NCBI GenBank assembly: GCA_021807595.1 | Contig: JAKBCS010000001.1 | Location: 46,500 to 110,499 of the forward strand | Source of the DNA: Planctomycetota bacterium | GTDB taxonomy: Bacteria > Planctomycetota > Planctomycetia > Gemmatales > Gemmataceae | Length of the DNA stretch: 64,000 nt | Direction of reading: 5' to 3' | Part shown: positions 27,356-36,500 of the stretch, piece by piece | Layout of the letters: every line of letters starts with the position of its first letter | Numbering within the stretch: the stretch's first letter is position 1 | Translations under genes and position numbers: made by a program | The notes under the pieces: model-generated | What the model was told of the DNA's origin: nothing | Database searches by the model: none | What the model saw: only the letters and a program-made list of their open reading frames with translations

Positions 27356-29845
27356 CTAATTCCTGGTAATCGACTCGTGCAAATTCAGAATGGCGCGCGC
27401 CACGGAGGTCCACGCGGCCAATTCCGCAACATCCATGTCTTTGGGTAGCGGCGACTGGCCGACGGCGACCGCTTTCTTGGCACTCGCCAAGTCCGTTTGG
27501 AAAGCGGCCAAATGCTTTCGGTAGAGTTCCGTTAGCAGCTTGACTTCCACGGGATTGGCGCTGCGGGACAACGCGCGACGATAGGCCCAGTTGAGGCGCG
27601 CGGCGGGGTCCGAACCGCCTTCCTTCACGATCCGCTCGGCAAAGACCCGGGCCGCCTCGACGTAGATCGGATCGTTCAAGAGTACCAATGCCTGGAGCGG
27701 CGTACTGGAACGCGCCCGCTCCACGGTGCATTCCTCGCGCGTTGGCGCGTCGAAAGCCAGCAGGCTTGGGTGAAGAAAGGTTCGGCACCAGTACGTGTAA
27801 AGCCCTCGGCGATAGAGACTCTCGCCTTGGTCCGCCTGCCACTCGCGTTTCGGGAAGTTCAGAAACGACCAGTAGCCGGCCGGCTGATACGGTCTCACGC
27901 TCGGCCCGCCGATCTTGCGCGAAAGGAGACCGCTTACCTCCAAGGCGTTGTCGCGCACCATCTCGGCGTCGAGACGAAATCGCCCTTGACGTGCCAGCCA
28001 GACGTTCGCCGGATCCTTCTCGCGCATCGGCTTCGATGCTGCCGAGGACTGTCGATATGTGTTCGACATCACGAGAAGTTTCACAACATGCTTGACATCC
28101 CAACCGTTGTCGACGAACTCGACGGCCAGCCAATCGAGCAATTGAGGATGCGACGGCAGCGATCCCTGGATGCCGAAATCGTCCTGCGACTTGACGATCC
28201 CCTGACCGAAGCAAATTCTCCAGACGCGATTCACAAAGACGCGCGCCGTCAGCGGGTTTTCCGTCGAGACGATCCATTTGGCAAGGTCGAGACGCGAGGC
28301 GCGTTGGCTTTGGGCCTCCATCGCGGGAAGGAATCCCGGCACCGCTGGCTTCACGACTTCGCCGGAATCGTCGAGCCAGTTGCCGCGAGGGAGGATGCGC
28401 ACCACACGCGGCGAAACCGAGGTCGATACCAACGTCGTTGGGACGTTCTTCGTGAGCGCGTCGCGCTGTCGCTGGACATCCGCCGCGGCCTTGCGAATCG
28501 CTTCCAACTCTGGCGCGATGCCGCGATAGTGATTGCTGAGGGCTTGCTTCTGATTCGGCGAACGCTTGGCCGGATCGACGGCGAGGGCGGCGGCGACCGG
28601 CTTGGGCAGTCCCTTGCTTCCCTCGGCGCGGGTCTTCTTCTCCCATTCGGCTTGGAGGCCATCCAACTCGGCGGACGGCTTATTCAGCGTTGCCCGCAGG
28701 GATGCGAGTTGTTCGTCGAACAACTTGACGCGCGCCGCCGATTCGAGAAACAGAATCGGCGTCTGGTCTTGCCGTCCGACGGCCTTTTCTTGAATGTCCG
28801 CGAAGAAGGCGCTGAAACTGTAGAAGTCCTTACTCGTGAAGGGATCGAACTTATGGTTGTGGCATTCGCAGCAGCCCATCGTGCTGGCCATCCATACCGT
28901 CGAAGCGTTGCGCACTCGGTCGGCGGCATATTTCGCCGTATATTCCTTCGCCTGAGCGCCGCCCTCCTCCGTCGTCTGAAGCAGACGGTTGTACCCCGAC
29001 GCGATCCGTTGTTCGGCGGTTGGGTTAGGCAGCAGATCGCCGGCCAGCTGCTCGATGGTGAACTGGTCGAAGCGCTTATTCGCGTTGAAGGCGGCGATGA
29101 CGTAATCGCGGAATAGCCATACGTCGCGGTGGTTATCGCTGTGATACCCCGCCGTGTCCGCGTAGCGCACGGCATCGAGCCAAAACATCGCCATGCGCTC
29201 GCCGTATTGCGTGGAGGCCAACAGTCGATCCACCAGCTTTTCGTAGGCATCGGGAGACTTGTCACCGACGAAGGCATCGACCTCTTTAGGGGTTGGAGGC
29301 AGGCCGGTCAGGTCGAACGACAATCGACGAACGAGGGCGATCCGGTCGGCCTCCGGCGCGGGAGCAAGCCCATTCGCCTCGTGTTCGGCAGCAACGAAAG
29401 CATCGACAGCGTTGTGGACCCACGCCTTGTTCTTTACCGGAGGCAGGGCGGGTTGCGTTGGCTTGACGTAGCTCCAGTGAATGTCGTACCTCGCTCCTTC
29501 GTCGATCCAGCGGCGCAACAGTTGGATTTGATCCGGAGTGAGTCGATCTTTTTTGCTGGCTGGCGGCGGCATCCTCTCGTCGGCGTCGCTACTGGCGACG
29601 CGGTCGATGAGCGGGCTATGGGCGGCGTCGCCAGCTTTCACGGCTTTCTCGACTGCCCATTCGCGCTGGTCGAGCCTCAACTTGGCCTTGCGTTTGCCCT
29701 CGTCCGGCCCGTGGCAGCTATAACAATGAGCGGCGAGAATCGGTTGAATTTCGCGGCTGAAATTGACCGGCTTCGGCGTCGCGGCAGACAGCCGAGCCGT
29801 CGAGAGGATCGCGGCTACGATTACGACGAGGGACTTCCTTCGCAT
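27356..29845 (-). CDS. PSCyt1-PSCyt2-PSD1 (DUF1549/DUF1553) secreted cytochrome protein
   Basis: An 829-residue exported protein. Signal peptide, then the planctomycete cytochrome c domain with CYSCH near residue 41 (AAHCYSCHGPDEGKRKAKL) and the distal segment DERMPPPASKKDRL. DUF1549 follows (ADRIALVRRLSFDLTGLPPT), with a second conserved stretch around ECHNHKFDPF. DUF1553 fills the C-terminal half (VNRVWRICFGQGIVKSQDDF; VERARSSTPLQALVLLNDP). Known members are often coupled to DUF1501 proteins and to polysaccharide use, but the biochemical role is unknown. This is the upstream gene of that pair. Confidence 0.94.
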   Translation of the reverse strand: MRRKSLVVIVAAILSTARLSAATPKPVNFSREIQPILAAHCYSCHGPDEGKRKAKLRLDQREWAVEKAVKAGDAAHSPLIDRVASSDADERMPPPASKKDRLTPDQIQLLRRWIDEGARYDIHWSYVKPTQPALPPVKNKAWVHNAVDAFVAAEHEANGLAPAPEADRIALVRRLSFDLTGLPPTPKEVDAFVGDKSPDAYEKLVDRLLASTQYGERMAMFWLDAVRYADTAGYHSDNHRDVWLFRDYVIAAFNANKRFDQFTIEQLAGDLLPNPTAEQRIASGYNRLLQTTEEGGAQAKEYTAKYAADRVRNASTVWMASTMGCCECHNHKFDPFTSKDFYSFSAFFADIQEKAVGRQDQTPILFLESAARVKLFDEQLASLRATLNKPSAELDGLQAEWEKKTRAEGSKGLPKPVAAALAVDPAKRSPNQKQALSNHYRGIAPELEAIRKAAADVQRQRDALTKNVPTTLVSTSVSPRVVRILPRGNWLDDSGEVVKPAVPGFLPAMEAQSQRASRLDLAKWIVSTENPLTARVFVNRVWRICFGQGIVKSQDDFGIQGSLPSHPQLLDWLAVEFVDNGWDVKHVVKLLVMSNTYRQSSAASKPMREKDPANVWLARQGRFRLDAEMVRDNALEVSGLLSRKIGGPSVRPYQPAGYWSFLNFPKREWQADQGESLYRRGLYTYWCRTFLHPSLLAFDAPTREECTVERARSSTPLQALVLLNDPIYVEAARVFAERIVKEGGSDPAARLNWAYRRALSRSANPVEVKLLTELYRKHLAAFQTDLASAKKAVAVGQSPLPKDMDVAELAAWTSVARAILNLHESITRN

Positions 29846-29997
29846 GGGTGGAATCTCTCAGGTCGGCATTGTCGGGCAGGAGGGATGGCGCACTTTTGGC
29901 AAGGTTTCAAATTCAATTGTAGCGAGAGAACGCCGCTTCGTCCAGTCGGAGTACGACAACACGGCGTAAAGTGGGGACAGGAAGATGGATCGATCGC

Positions 29998-30762
29998 TTA
30001 AGCCGATTTTCGCAGAGTCAGTACGACGTAGCGACAGAAGCGCGAGAGGGACGGCGACCAGCGGAGCAGCCGTGCGTCGCACCATTCCAACCCGGAAACC
30101 AAACGGCCCGGACGAAGCACCCGCCGTGCCATCGACAAGAATTGATAGCCTTCGATTTCCAGCGTGGGAAACACCTCGCGCAGCGCCGGCAGATGGCGGC
30201 GGCATAACGGCTCCTCGTCCGGCGTGCGTTCCTTCCCGGCATACGGTAATCGCCGGCGCGCCCACGACAACAGCGCATTCTCGCCCCACGGCTCGCAGAA
30301 GACGGCGATTCCGCCCGGCAGCAAGACGCGATCTAGTTCCTGGGAGGCGCGGCGCAGATCGAGATGATGCAAAATGGCATTGCCCCACACACGCGCGAAA
30401 CTTCCATCGGCAAAGGGCAAGCGTTCGGCGTCGGCATGGACGAACTCGATGGACGTTCCATTGCATTGGGCGCGCCGTTTCGCTTCGTGCAGATAGCCCG
30501 GCGACAGATCGAATGCCGTCACCCGCGCGCCGCGCCGCGCCAGCACCACCGCCGCCATGCCGTGGCCGCATCCATAGTCGAGGACCGACAGGCCGCACAC
30601 ACCACCGAGTCGATCCATCGCCGGGCGAATCCACGTCTCGTGATCGAGATAGGCGTCGTCCGTAAAATAAAAACTTTTGAGATCGTCAAAAGAGGAAGAC
30701 CGCTCGTGGGCTTGCCGATCGTGGAACGACTGTTCGACGGCGCGTCGATGGGTAGTGTGCAT
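29998..30762 (-). CDS. Class I SAM-dependent methyltransferase
   Basis: A 254-residue protein. The SAM-binding motif I reads VLDYGCGHGMAAVVLARRGA, followed by VTAFDLSPGY. A later motif has VHADAERLPFADGSF and then NAILHHLDL and RVLLPGGIAVFCEPWGE. These place it in the methyltransferase_11/25 group, acting on small molecules or lipids, substrate unknown. The ATG at 30762 was chosen because AAAGGA is nine bases upstream. It sits 152 bases from the DUF1553 gene. Confidence 0.88.
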   Translation of the reverse strand: MHTTHRRAVEQSFHDRQAHERSSSFDDLKSFYFTDDAYLDHETWIRPAMDRLGGVCGLSVLDYGCGHGMAAVVLARRGARVTAFDLSPGYLHEAKRRAQCNGTSIEFVHADAERLPFADGSFARVWGNAILHHLDLRRASQELDRVLLPGGIAVFCEPWGENALLSWARRRLPYAGKERTPDEEPLCRRHLPALREVFPTLEIEGYQFLSMARRVLRPGRLVSGLEWCDARLLRWSPSLSRFCRYVVLTLRKSA

Positions 30763-30923
30763 AAACGAAATCCTTTTCGTCAACGGGTCGAACGCTCAGT
30801 TCATCGCCTTTTTGTCGGTTTGTCAAGGCGCGATCGCTTGAGATGCCAGCTGAACCGACGGGTAGTAGGAGAGGCCCGTTCCATTTGGAATGCGATGGGC
30901 GCGAGCCTGCTCGGGAAGGGCAG

Positions 30924-31745
30924 TCACTTCTGAAGCGATACGAAATGATGCTTTTCGATCAAATCGAGGACCGCGTTGGAACCGGCGAAGTCGATGAACT
31001 CGGCGGTCAGCCCCTTCGGCCGTTCGCGCGTCACCAATTGTAGGGGGCGCGACAGGGGATATGTGCCGTCGCGGACATTTTCGGTCGTTGCCGCGATGCC
31101 CTCCGAGGGGAGGACACGAATGGGGATCGTCGTGGCCACCGTCTGCGCGTGGCTGCACGAGACATAGCCAATCGCTCCGGGGCGGCTGGCGACGGCCTGG
31201 ATGCCTTGCTCGCTGTCTCGGATGATGGCGTCGCCGCGTATCTGGGTGGATCGCAATTTGAAATGATCGAGAAACAAATCGAGTAAAGAGCGGCCATCGG
31301 CCATGTGAATCAGCACGATGGGTAAATCGGGGCCGCCGACCTCCTTCCAATTGGTGATGCCCCGCGTGTAGATGCGGACGATCCGATCGTCGCTGAGCGC
31401 GGGGACCGTGTTGGAACGATGGACGAGGATACAGACGGCGTCGTAAGCGATAGGCGTGGCGTGCAGCACGGCCTCGTTCGGCTTCAGCGACCGTGCCACC
31501 ATGCCGATGTCCGACAGGCCGAGGCGCGTGTCGGTGATCCCGTGCGCCGATCCGTTCCCCTGAACGTCCACGCGCACATCGGGGCGATCGGCTTCGAACC
31601 GCTTGCCGATGTCGCGCAACAACGACATCATGCCGGTTGAGCCGGTTATCACCACATTGCGAACGGGACGTTCCGGCGGTTGGCAGCCGGTGCAGAAGCT
31701 CCCCGCCAGCATACCGCAGACAATCGACCATCGCATCGGCTTCAT
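30924..31745 (-). CDS. pstS: PstS-like phosphate-binding lipoprotein, stand-alone
   Basis: A 273-residue exported lipoprotein. A signal peptide (IVCGMLAGSFCTGC) ends in a lipobox cysteine near residue 21. The mature part starts with ITGSTGMMSLLRDIGKRFEA, the anion-binding STxx start of PstS-type solute-binding proteins. DVQGNGSAHGITDTRLGLSD and IGYVSCSHAQTV follow. No pstC, pstA, pstB or phoU gene lies nearby, so it may serve as an isolated binding protein or signalling component. I chose ATG 31745 because it precedes the signal peptide. Confidence 0.85.
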   Translation of the reverse strand: MKPMRWSIVCGMLAGSFCTGCQPPERPVRNVVITGSTGMMSLLRDIGKRFEADRPDVRVDVQGNGSAHGITDTRLGLSDIGMVARSLKPNEAVLHATPIAYDAVCILVHRSNTVPALSDDRIVRIYTRGITNWKEVGGPDLPIVLIHMADGRSLLDLFLDHFKLRSTQIRGDAIIRDSEQGIQAVASRPGAIGYVSCSHAQTVATTIPIRVLPSEGIAATTENVRDGTYPLSRPLQLVTRERPKGLTAEFIDFAGSNAVLDLIEKHHFVSLQK

Positions 31746-31921
31746 AACATCGGCCTCGTTTCGCGGCTCGGGCGGCAGAAAGCCCGACCCACCAGGATCG
31801 AACACATCATCCTATACGAAATGACTCGACTTTCGCATCCGCGCCTCGCTCCGATTGCCCATTCTCCAGTCTCGGCAAGCGCGCGATTGGAGCGATTGAA
31901 GCGATTCCGTGGAATAGAGAA

Positions 31922-31950
31922 TTGACGTCGAGAAAGCCGGAGGAAATAAT
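31922..31950 (+). promoter_or_regulatory. Candidate promoter upstream of the zincin gene
   Basis: TTGACG at 31922-31927 and AATAAT at 31945-31950 are separated by 17 bases. The site lies about 57 bases before the GTG start of the gene at 32007. Sequence match only. Confidence 0.4.
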
Positions 31951-32006
31951 GTGCATGGAAGTTCACAATTCGGCACTTCCGAACGGCCAGAAGGGAGACC
32001 ACGATC

Positions 32007-32846
32007 GTGTTGCGCAAACCTCGTCTTTTCGTCCTCGTCCTCTTTCTTCTCCTTCTCGTTTGGGGATTGAGCGAACGCTGCGTCGGCGACTCCAACGAAC
32101 GAACCGACGCCGCGCACCGAGTGGGAGCGGTCCCAAAAGAGCTGCGCGAATCGCTGAAACTCGATCCTTTTTATGCAAAATATGTCGAGTTCAAAGGGTA
32201 TCCGATCCTCGCTTCCAAGACGGTCTCCAATTCGGCGTTGCTCGAAGCGCGTTACCTCATTGGCCGCATGCTCGACGGGCGAGAAGACATCGTCCGAGCG
32301 CTGTGCAAAAGCAAATGTCGTTTTGTGGTCATGTCGCCGAGGGAGATGACTACCGACGTACCGGAACAACGCAACATGAAACCCAAGGATTACTGGGACA
32401 AGCGCGCGCGCGGCTTGGGCGGTCGAATCACTTCGTGCGGCGAGGAAAACCTGCTGAATCTGAAGGGGGACCGCTACTACAACGAAAACATTCTCATCCA
32501 CGAATTCGCCCACTGCATCCATCGGTGGGGCTTGCGCGAGGTCGATCCCAAGTTCGACGGCCGCTTGCGGGCCGCCTACGCTCGAGCGCGCGACAAAGGT
32601 TTGTGGAAGGGGACCTACGCGGCCACGGACGAAAAGGAGTATTGGGCCGAAGGAGTTCAATCGTATTTCGATTGCAACGCTCCCGTCGGCGGCGTTCACA
32701 ACGACATCGACACGCGCGAGAAATTGGCCAAGTACGATCCGATTCTGTTTGAGTTAATCGACGAAGTATTCAAGAAATCTTCGTTCCGCTACGTCCGCTA
32801 CGATAAGCGCCGCGGCGGCGACAAAAAACTCGAAGACTCAAAATAA
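32007..32846 (+). CDS. Secreted zinc metallopeptidase candidate (HEFAH zincin)
   Basis: A 279-residue protein with a signal peptide or membrane anchor (LFVLVLFLLLLVWGLSERCV). The motif HEFAH at residues 165-169 sits in ENILIHEFAHCIHRWGL. Glu215 in KEYWAEGVQSYFD is the likely third ligand, as in zincins of the anthrax lethal factor/ATLF type. GTG 32007 is used because AAGGGAG precedes it by nine bases. Several neighbours are also exported. The target is unknown. Confidence 0.8.
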   Translation: MLRKPRLFVLVLFLLLLVWGLSERCVGDSNERTDAAHRVGAVPKELRESLKLDPFYAKYVEFKGYPILASKTVSNSALLEARYLIGRMLDGREDIVRALCKSKCRFVVMSPREMTTDVPEQRNMKPKDYWDKRARGLGGRITSCGEENLLNLKGDRYYNENILIHEFAHCIHRWGLREVDPKFDGRLRAAYARARDKGLWKGTYAATDEKEYWAEGVQSYFDCNAPVGGVHNDIDTREKLAKYDPILFELIDEVFKKSSFRYVRYDKRRGGDKKLEDSK

Positions 32847-32847
32847 A

Positions 32848-32874
32848 GAAATCCGCGAAGGATCGGCGGATTTC
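32848..32874 (+). terminator. Hairpin after the zincin gene
   Basis: GAAATCCGC at 32848-32856 pairs with GCGGATTTC at 32866-32874 across a nine-base loop, starting two bases after the stop codon. It is followed by CTTCACATTCATT, not a strong T-run, so termination may be partial. Confidence 0.5.
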
Positions 32875-32932
32875 CTTCACATTCATTAGCAGCGGCCTCG
32901 CCTGGGGGAGAGGGGTTGGGGGAGGAAACGTC

Positions 32933-33541
32933 TTGCCGATCCTTTTCGATGCGGCGTGGCACCGTCGCGCTTTGCGCGGCGAGGTCGATGCGGTGAATCA
33001 TCTGGCAGAAGCGATGTTACAACCGTTGTACACCTTCTGTTTCTATCGCGTGGGCGGCGATACCCATTGCTGTGAAGAGGTGGTGCAAGAAACGCTCGTC
33101 CGGGCGCTCCGCGAAATGGAACGCTACGATCCGTCGCGGTGCGGCGATAACATCTTCCCCTGGCTCGCTGGTCTCGCCCGCAACGAGATCAGCCGCGCGT
33201 TGAAAGATCGACAGCGTTCGGTTTCCCTCGACGCCGTGAAGTGGCACAGCGACCGCGATTTGCTTCCGTTGTACGAAAGTCTTGAGACGACACCGCTAGA
33301 CGATGAACTGTTACGCCGCGAAGAGACGCGCGACCTCGTGAATGCCACCCTGTCGCAGATCCCGCCGAGCTACCGCGAAGCGTTGGAGGCGAAGTATCTG
33401 CGTGGCCTCAGTGTTCGCGACCTGGCTTCGATGTGGCACAGCAGCGAAAAAGCCGTCGAATCGCAACTGACTCGCGCTCGCAAGGCATTTCGCCACACCT
33501 TTCTGACCTTGGCTCGAAACCTTGGCGCGGATACCTATTGA
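32933..33541 (+). CDS. ECF-type RNA polymerase sigma factor
   Basis: A 202-residue sigma factor with region 2 (HCCEEVVQETLVRALREMER, then IFPWLAGLARNEISRALKDR) and region 4 (LSQIPPSYREALEAKYLRGL, then an HTH with SEKAVESQLTRARKAF). It starts at TTG 32933, with GGGGGAGG a few bases upstream in the repeat-like CTCCCC sequence. The next gene, 16 bases downstream, encodes a FecR-containing membrane protein, which would be its regulator. Together they look like a cell-surface-signalled sigma/anti-sigma pair. Confidence 0.92.
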   Translation: MPILFDAAWHRRALRGEVDAVNHLAEAMLQPLYTFCFYRVGGDTHCCEEVVQETLVRALREMERYDPSRCGDNIFPWLAGLARNEISRALKDRQRSVSLDAVKWHSDRDLLPLYESLETTPLDDELLRREETRDLVNATLSQIPPSYREALEAKYLRGLSVRDLASMWHSSEKAVESQLTRARKAFRHTFLTLARNLGADTY

Positions 33542-33557
33542 AAGAAGGACAATGGCC

Positions 33558-36500
33558 ATGAACCGCTCGGAGTGGAACACAGGCGACGAGAATGTCGCTC
33601 GGCTGCTCGACCTGGGATACGATCCGCCCGTTGTTTCCGCCGCCTTCGCCCAGCGCGTGCGGCCGCGCTTGCTCGAAGTCGCCGCCGAACGTTCGGGACG
33701 GCGGCGAGTCCCATCGCGGTGGGCACGCCGGGCCGCGCTGGCGGCGATGCTGCTCGCGTTGTCCTTGGCTTCCACTCTCTTGCCGCGCGCCCACTCTCCC
33801 TTACCCGATCCAGCCCTCCACGAAGGCAAAGGGCTGGCTGCCGCAAAGCGAGCGCCGCTCCTCACCATCGGTAGCCGTGTCGCCAACGGAAAGGGCGAGC
33901 GCCGCCGATTTGGGTTGGAAGACGGCTCCGTGCTATCGCTCAATGAAAACAGTCGAATCGCCTACGATGCTCTCCGCCACTTGCAACTTCAGGCCGGCGA
34001 AATTTACGTCGAAGCGGCTCCGCGTCCGAACGACGGGGCCTCATTGCCGTTCACCGTGGCGACGCCCGATCGCCAGATTCGAGCTTTGGGGACGAAGTTC
34101 CTCGTTCGCTCCGACAAGAAAGGCACCGGCGTTGCGGTTGCTCAAGGACACGTTCGCGTCGACGATAACCGGGACCTTCTCTTTGCCGGTCAGCAACTCG
34201 CGCCGGGGAGCAAGTCTGCAACCTCGACGCCGCGATTGACGCATTTGCTCGATTGGACGCGCGATCTGGTCGTGGCCGATTCGCCGCCGCTGGTGCCGCC
34301 GAGCGCATACGATGGAGGCGCGCTCGTCGCCGTCGATCCAGAAGGACAATGCGCCAAACTCAGCCTGCGCAAATACCACATCGACGTTCACATCGAAGAC
34401 GGCTTCGCCCGCACCACCATCGATCAGACGTATTTCAACCGCGCCGACCGACGCCTGGAGGGCAAGTTCTATTTTCCACTGCCCGCCGATTCGTCGCTCT
34501 CGCGCTTGGCAATGTACGTCGACGGTCAACTCATGGAGGGCGGCATGGTCGAGCGCGAGTATGGCCGAATCGCCTTCGATCGGATCGTCGCCACCAAGAA
34601 AGATCCGGCTCTCTTGGAATGGGTAGACGGCCACACGTTCAAAATGCGCGTCTTTCCCCTGGAAGCACGGCAAGAGAAGCGCATTATCCTCAGTTATACC
34701 CAGCGCTTGCCGAATCTGTATGGCCGCTCGACCTATCGCTTCCCCGCCGGCCACAGCCTCGGCACGGTCCAGGATTGGTCGTTCCGCGCCTTCATCAAAA
34801 ATGGCGCGGACATCCCTTGGCATTGCGATTCACACCAACTGACCGGCCAGAAAAACGATAAAAGCGATCTTTTGTTAGACAATCGAGGCGCAGTGAATGC
34901 GATGGACCGCGATCTCGTTCTCTCCTTCGGCGATTCAAGCGATGGCGAAAGCGTGCGCGTATCGACCGTGGAACAATACGGCTTTCGCTACCTCATGCTC
35001 CGCTATCGTCCCAACATGCCGAGCGAGACCAAACGCCGACGGCGCGATTGGGTGATCCTCTTCGAGTCGTCGGCGGAGCGCGATCCCTTATTGGCTCATA
35101 CGCAAGTGGAGATCGTCCGGACTCTGCTCAATCACGCTGAACCCGACGATACCCTTACCGTCCTCGCCGCGAACACGCAAGTACGCGCCTTCGCGTCCGA
35201 GCCGATCCCGGCGACGCCGCGGAATGTGGCAGCGGCCCTGGCGTTCCTCGAACGGTCGCCTCGCCTTGGCGCACTCGATTTGGATGCTGGCTTAACCGCC
35301 GCCGCCGAGTCGATGAATCGCCGCGAGCATCCGCTGCTCGTGCATCTCGGCAGCGGGAACGCCGTACTCGGCGAACGACGTGCCGAGGTCTTGGCCGGCC
35401 GTCTTCCGCAGCGAGCAACTTACGTCGGAATCGGGGTCGGCAAGGGCTGGGCGCGCAATTTCATGTACCTCGCCGCCCAACGCTGTCGAGGCTCTGTCAC
35501 CGAAATCAACCCCGATGAGCCGGTGGCTTGGCGCGCTTTCGATCTTTTCGCCACGCTGAACACGCCGCGTTGGACCGAGGTGCGCGTGGTCGACGACAGT
35601 GGAAAAGCACATTTTCTGCTCGCCTCTTCCACCGTAGCCCAGGGCGAAGAGTTGTGCGCGGTCGCCCGCTATCCCGCTGACTCGCCGTTGCCTCGAACGC
35701 TTCGGGTTTTGGCCGATCGCGAGGGCGAACCGATTCAGCTGACGATACCCGTCGAGTCGCCGCGGCGCGATGCCGCCTACCTACCGCGCACCTGGGCGCG
35801 CTGGGAAATCGACCGCTTGTTCGCGGAAGATGCCGTCAAACATGAAGAAACGATCGTTGCACTGAGCAAAGCAATGTATGTGATGACGCCTTATACTTCG
35901 CTGCTCGTCCTGGAAAACGAGGAGATGTACGCACGGTATAAGGTCGATCGCGGTCGCAAAGATCATTGGGCGATGTATCCCTGCCCAGCGAAATTACCCG
36001 CAGTCGATGAGTCGCACGCGCCGAACGGACTAGACCAAGAAATATACGAACTCGGCTTCTTTCCTCCCGCGATGGCGCTAAAGGTAAAAGGTGATGGAGG
36101 AATCCATACTCGCGGAAGTAATCTCCAAATCGATGAGGAAAGTGATCGTCCCGAATTCTTCCCTCCGGCAATGGCATTGCGCGTTCGCGGAACCTCGACG
36201 ATTCATACAGCAGCAAGGAATCTGTGGGTGTTAGAGCGGGAAGAGAAAATGCGTCGGGAAGCCGGAGGCCGTCCGCCGGATGCGATGACGATAGGAGGAA
36301 TGAACAGACTTCCTCTCGCCGCGCAGTTTGCCGGGCGCAGCGCAGCTGCCCGTCAGAAATTGCTGAGCGCGATGGGCGGTAATCGGGTTTCGGAGGCCTC
36401 GGTGATGCGCGGGTTACGATGGCTGGCACAGCATCAGGCGGAAGATGGCCATTGGTCATCGCGCGATTTCCCTCGCCACGCGCGCTCGGAACCGTTGCCG

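Noticed and set aside
27288..28646. N-terminal extension of the DUF1501 gene into the DUF1553 region
   Set aside because: The Tat-like signal peptide begins at 27287, and the extension is an overlapping frame of the upstream gene.
27770..29116. 448-residue plus-strand open frame opposite the DUF1553 gene
   Set aside because: The opposite strand encodes a complete DUF1553 protein.
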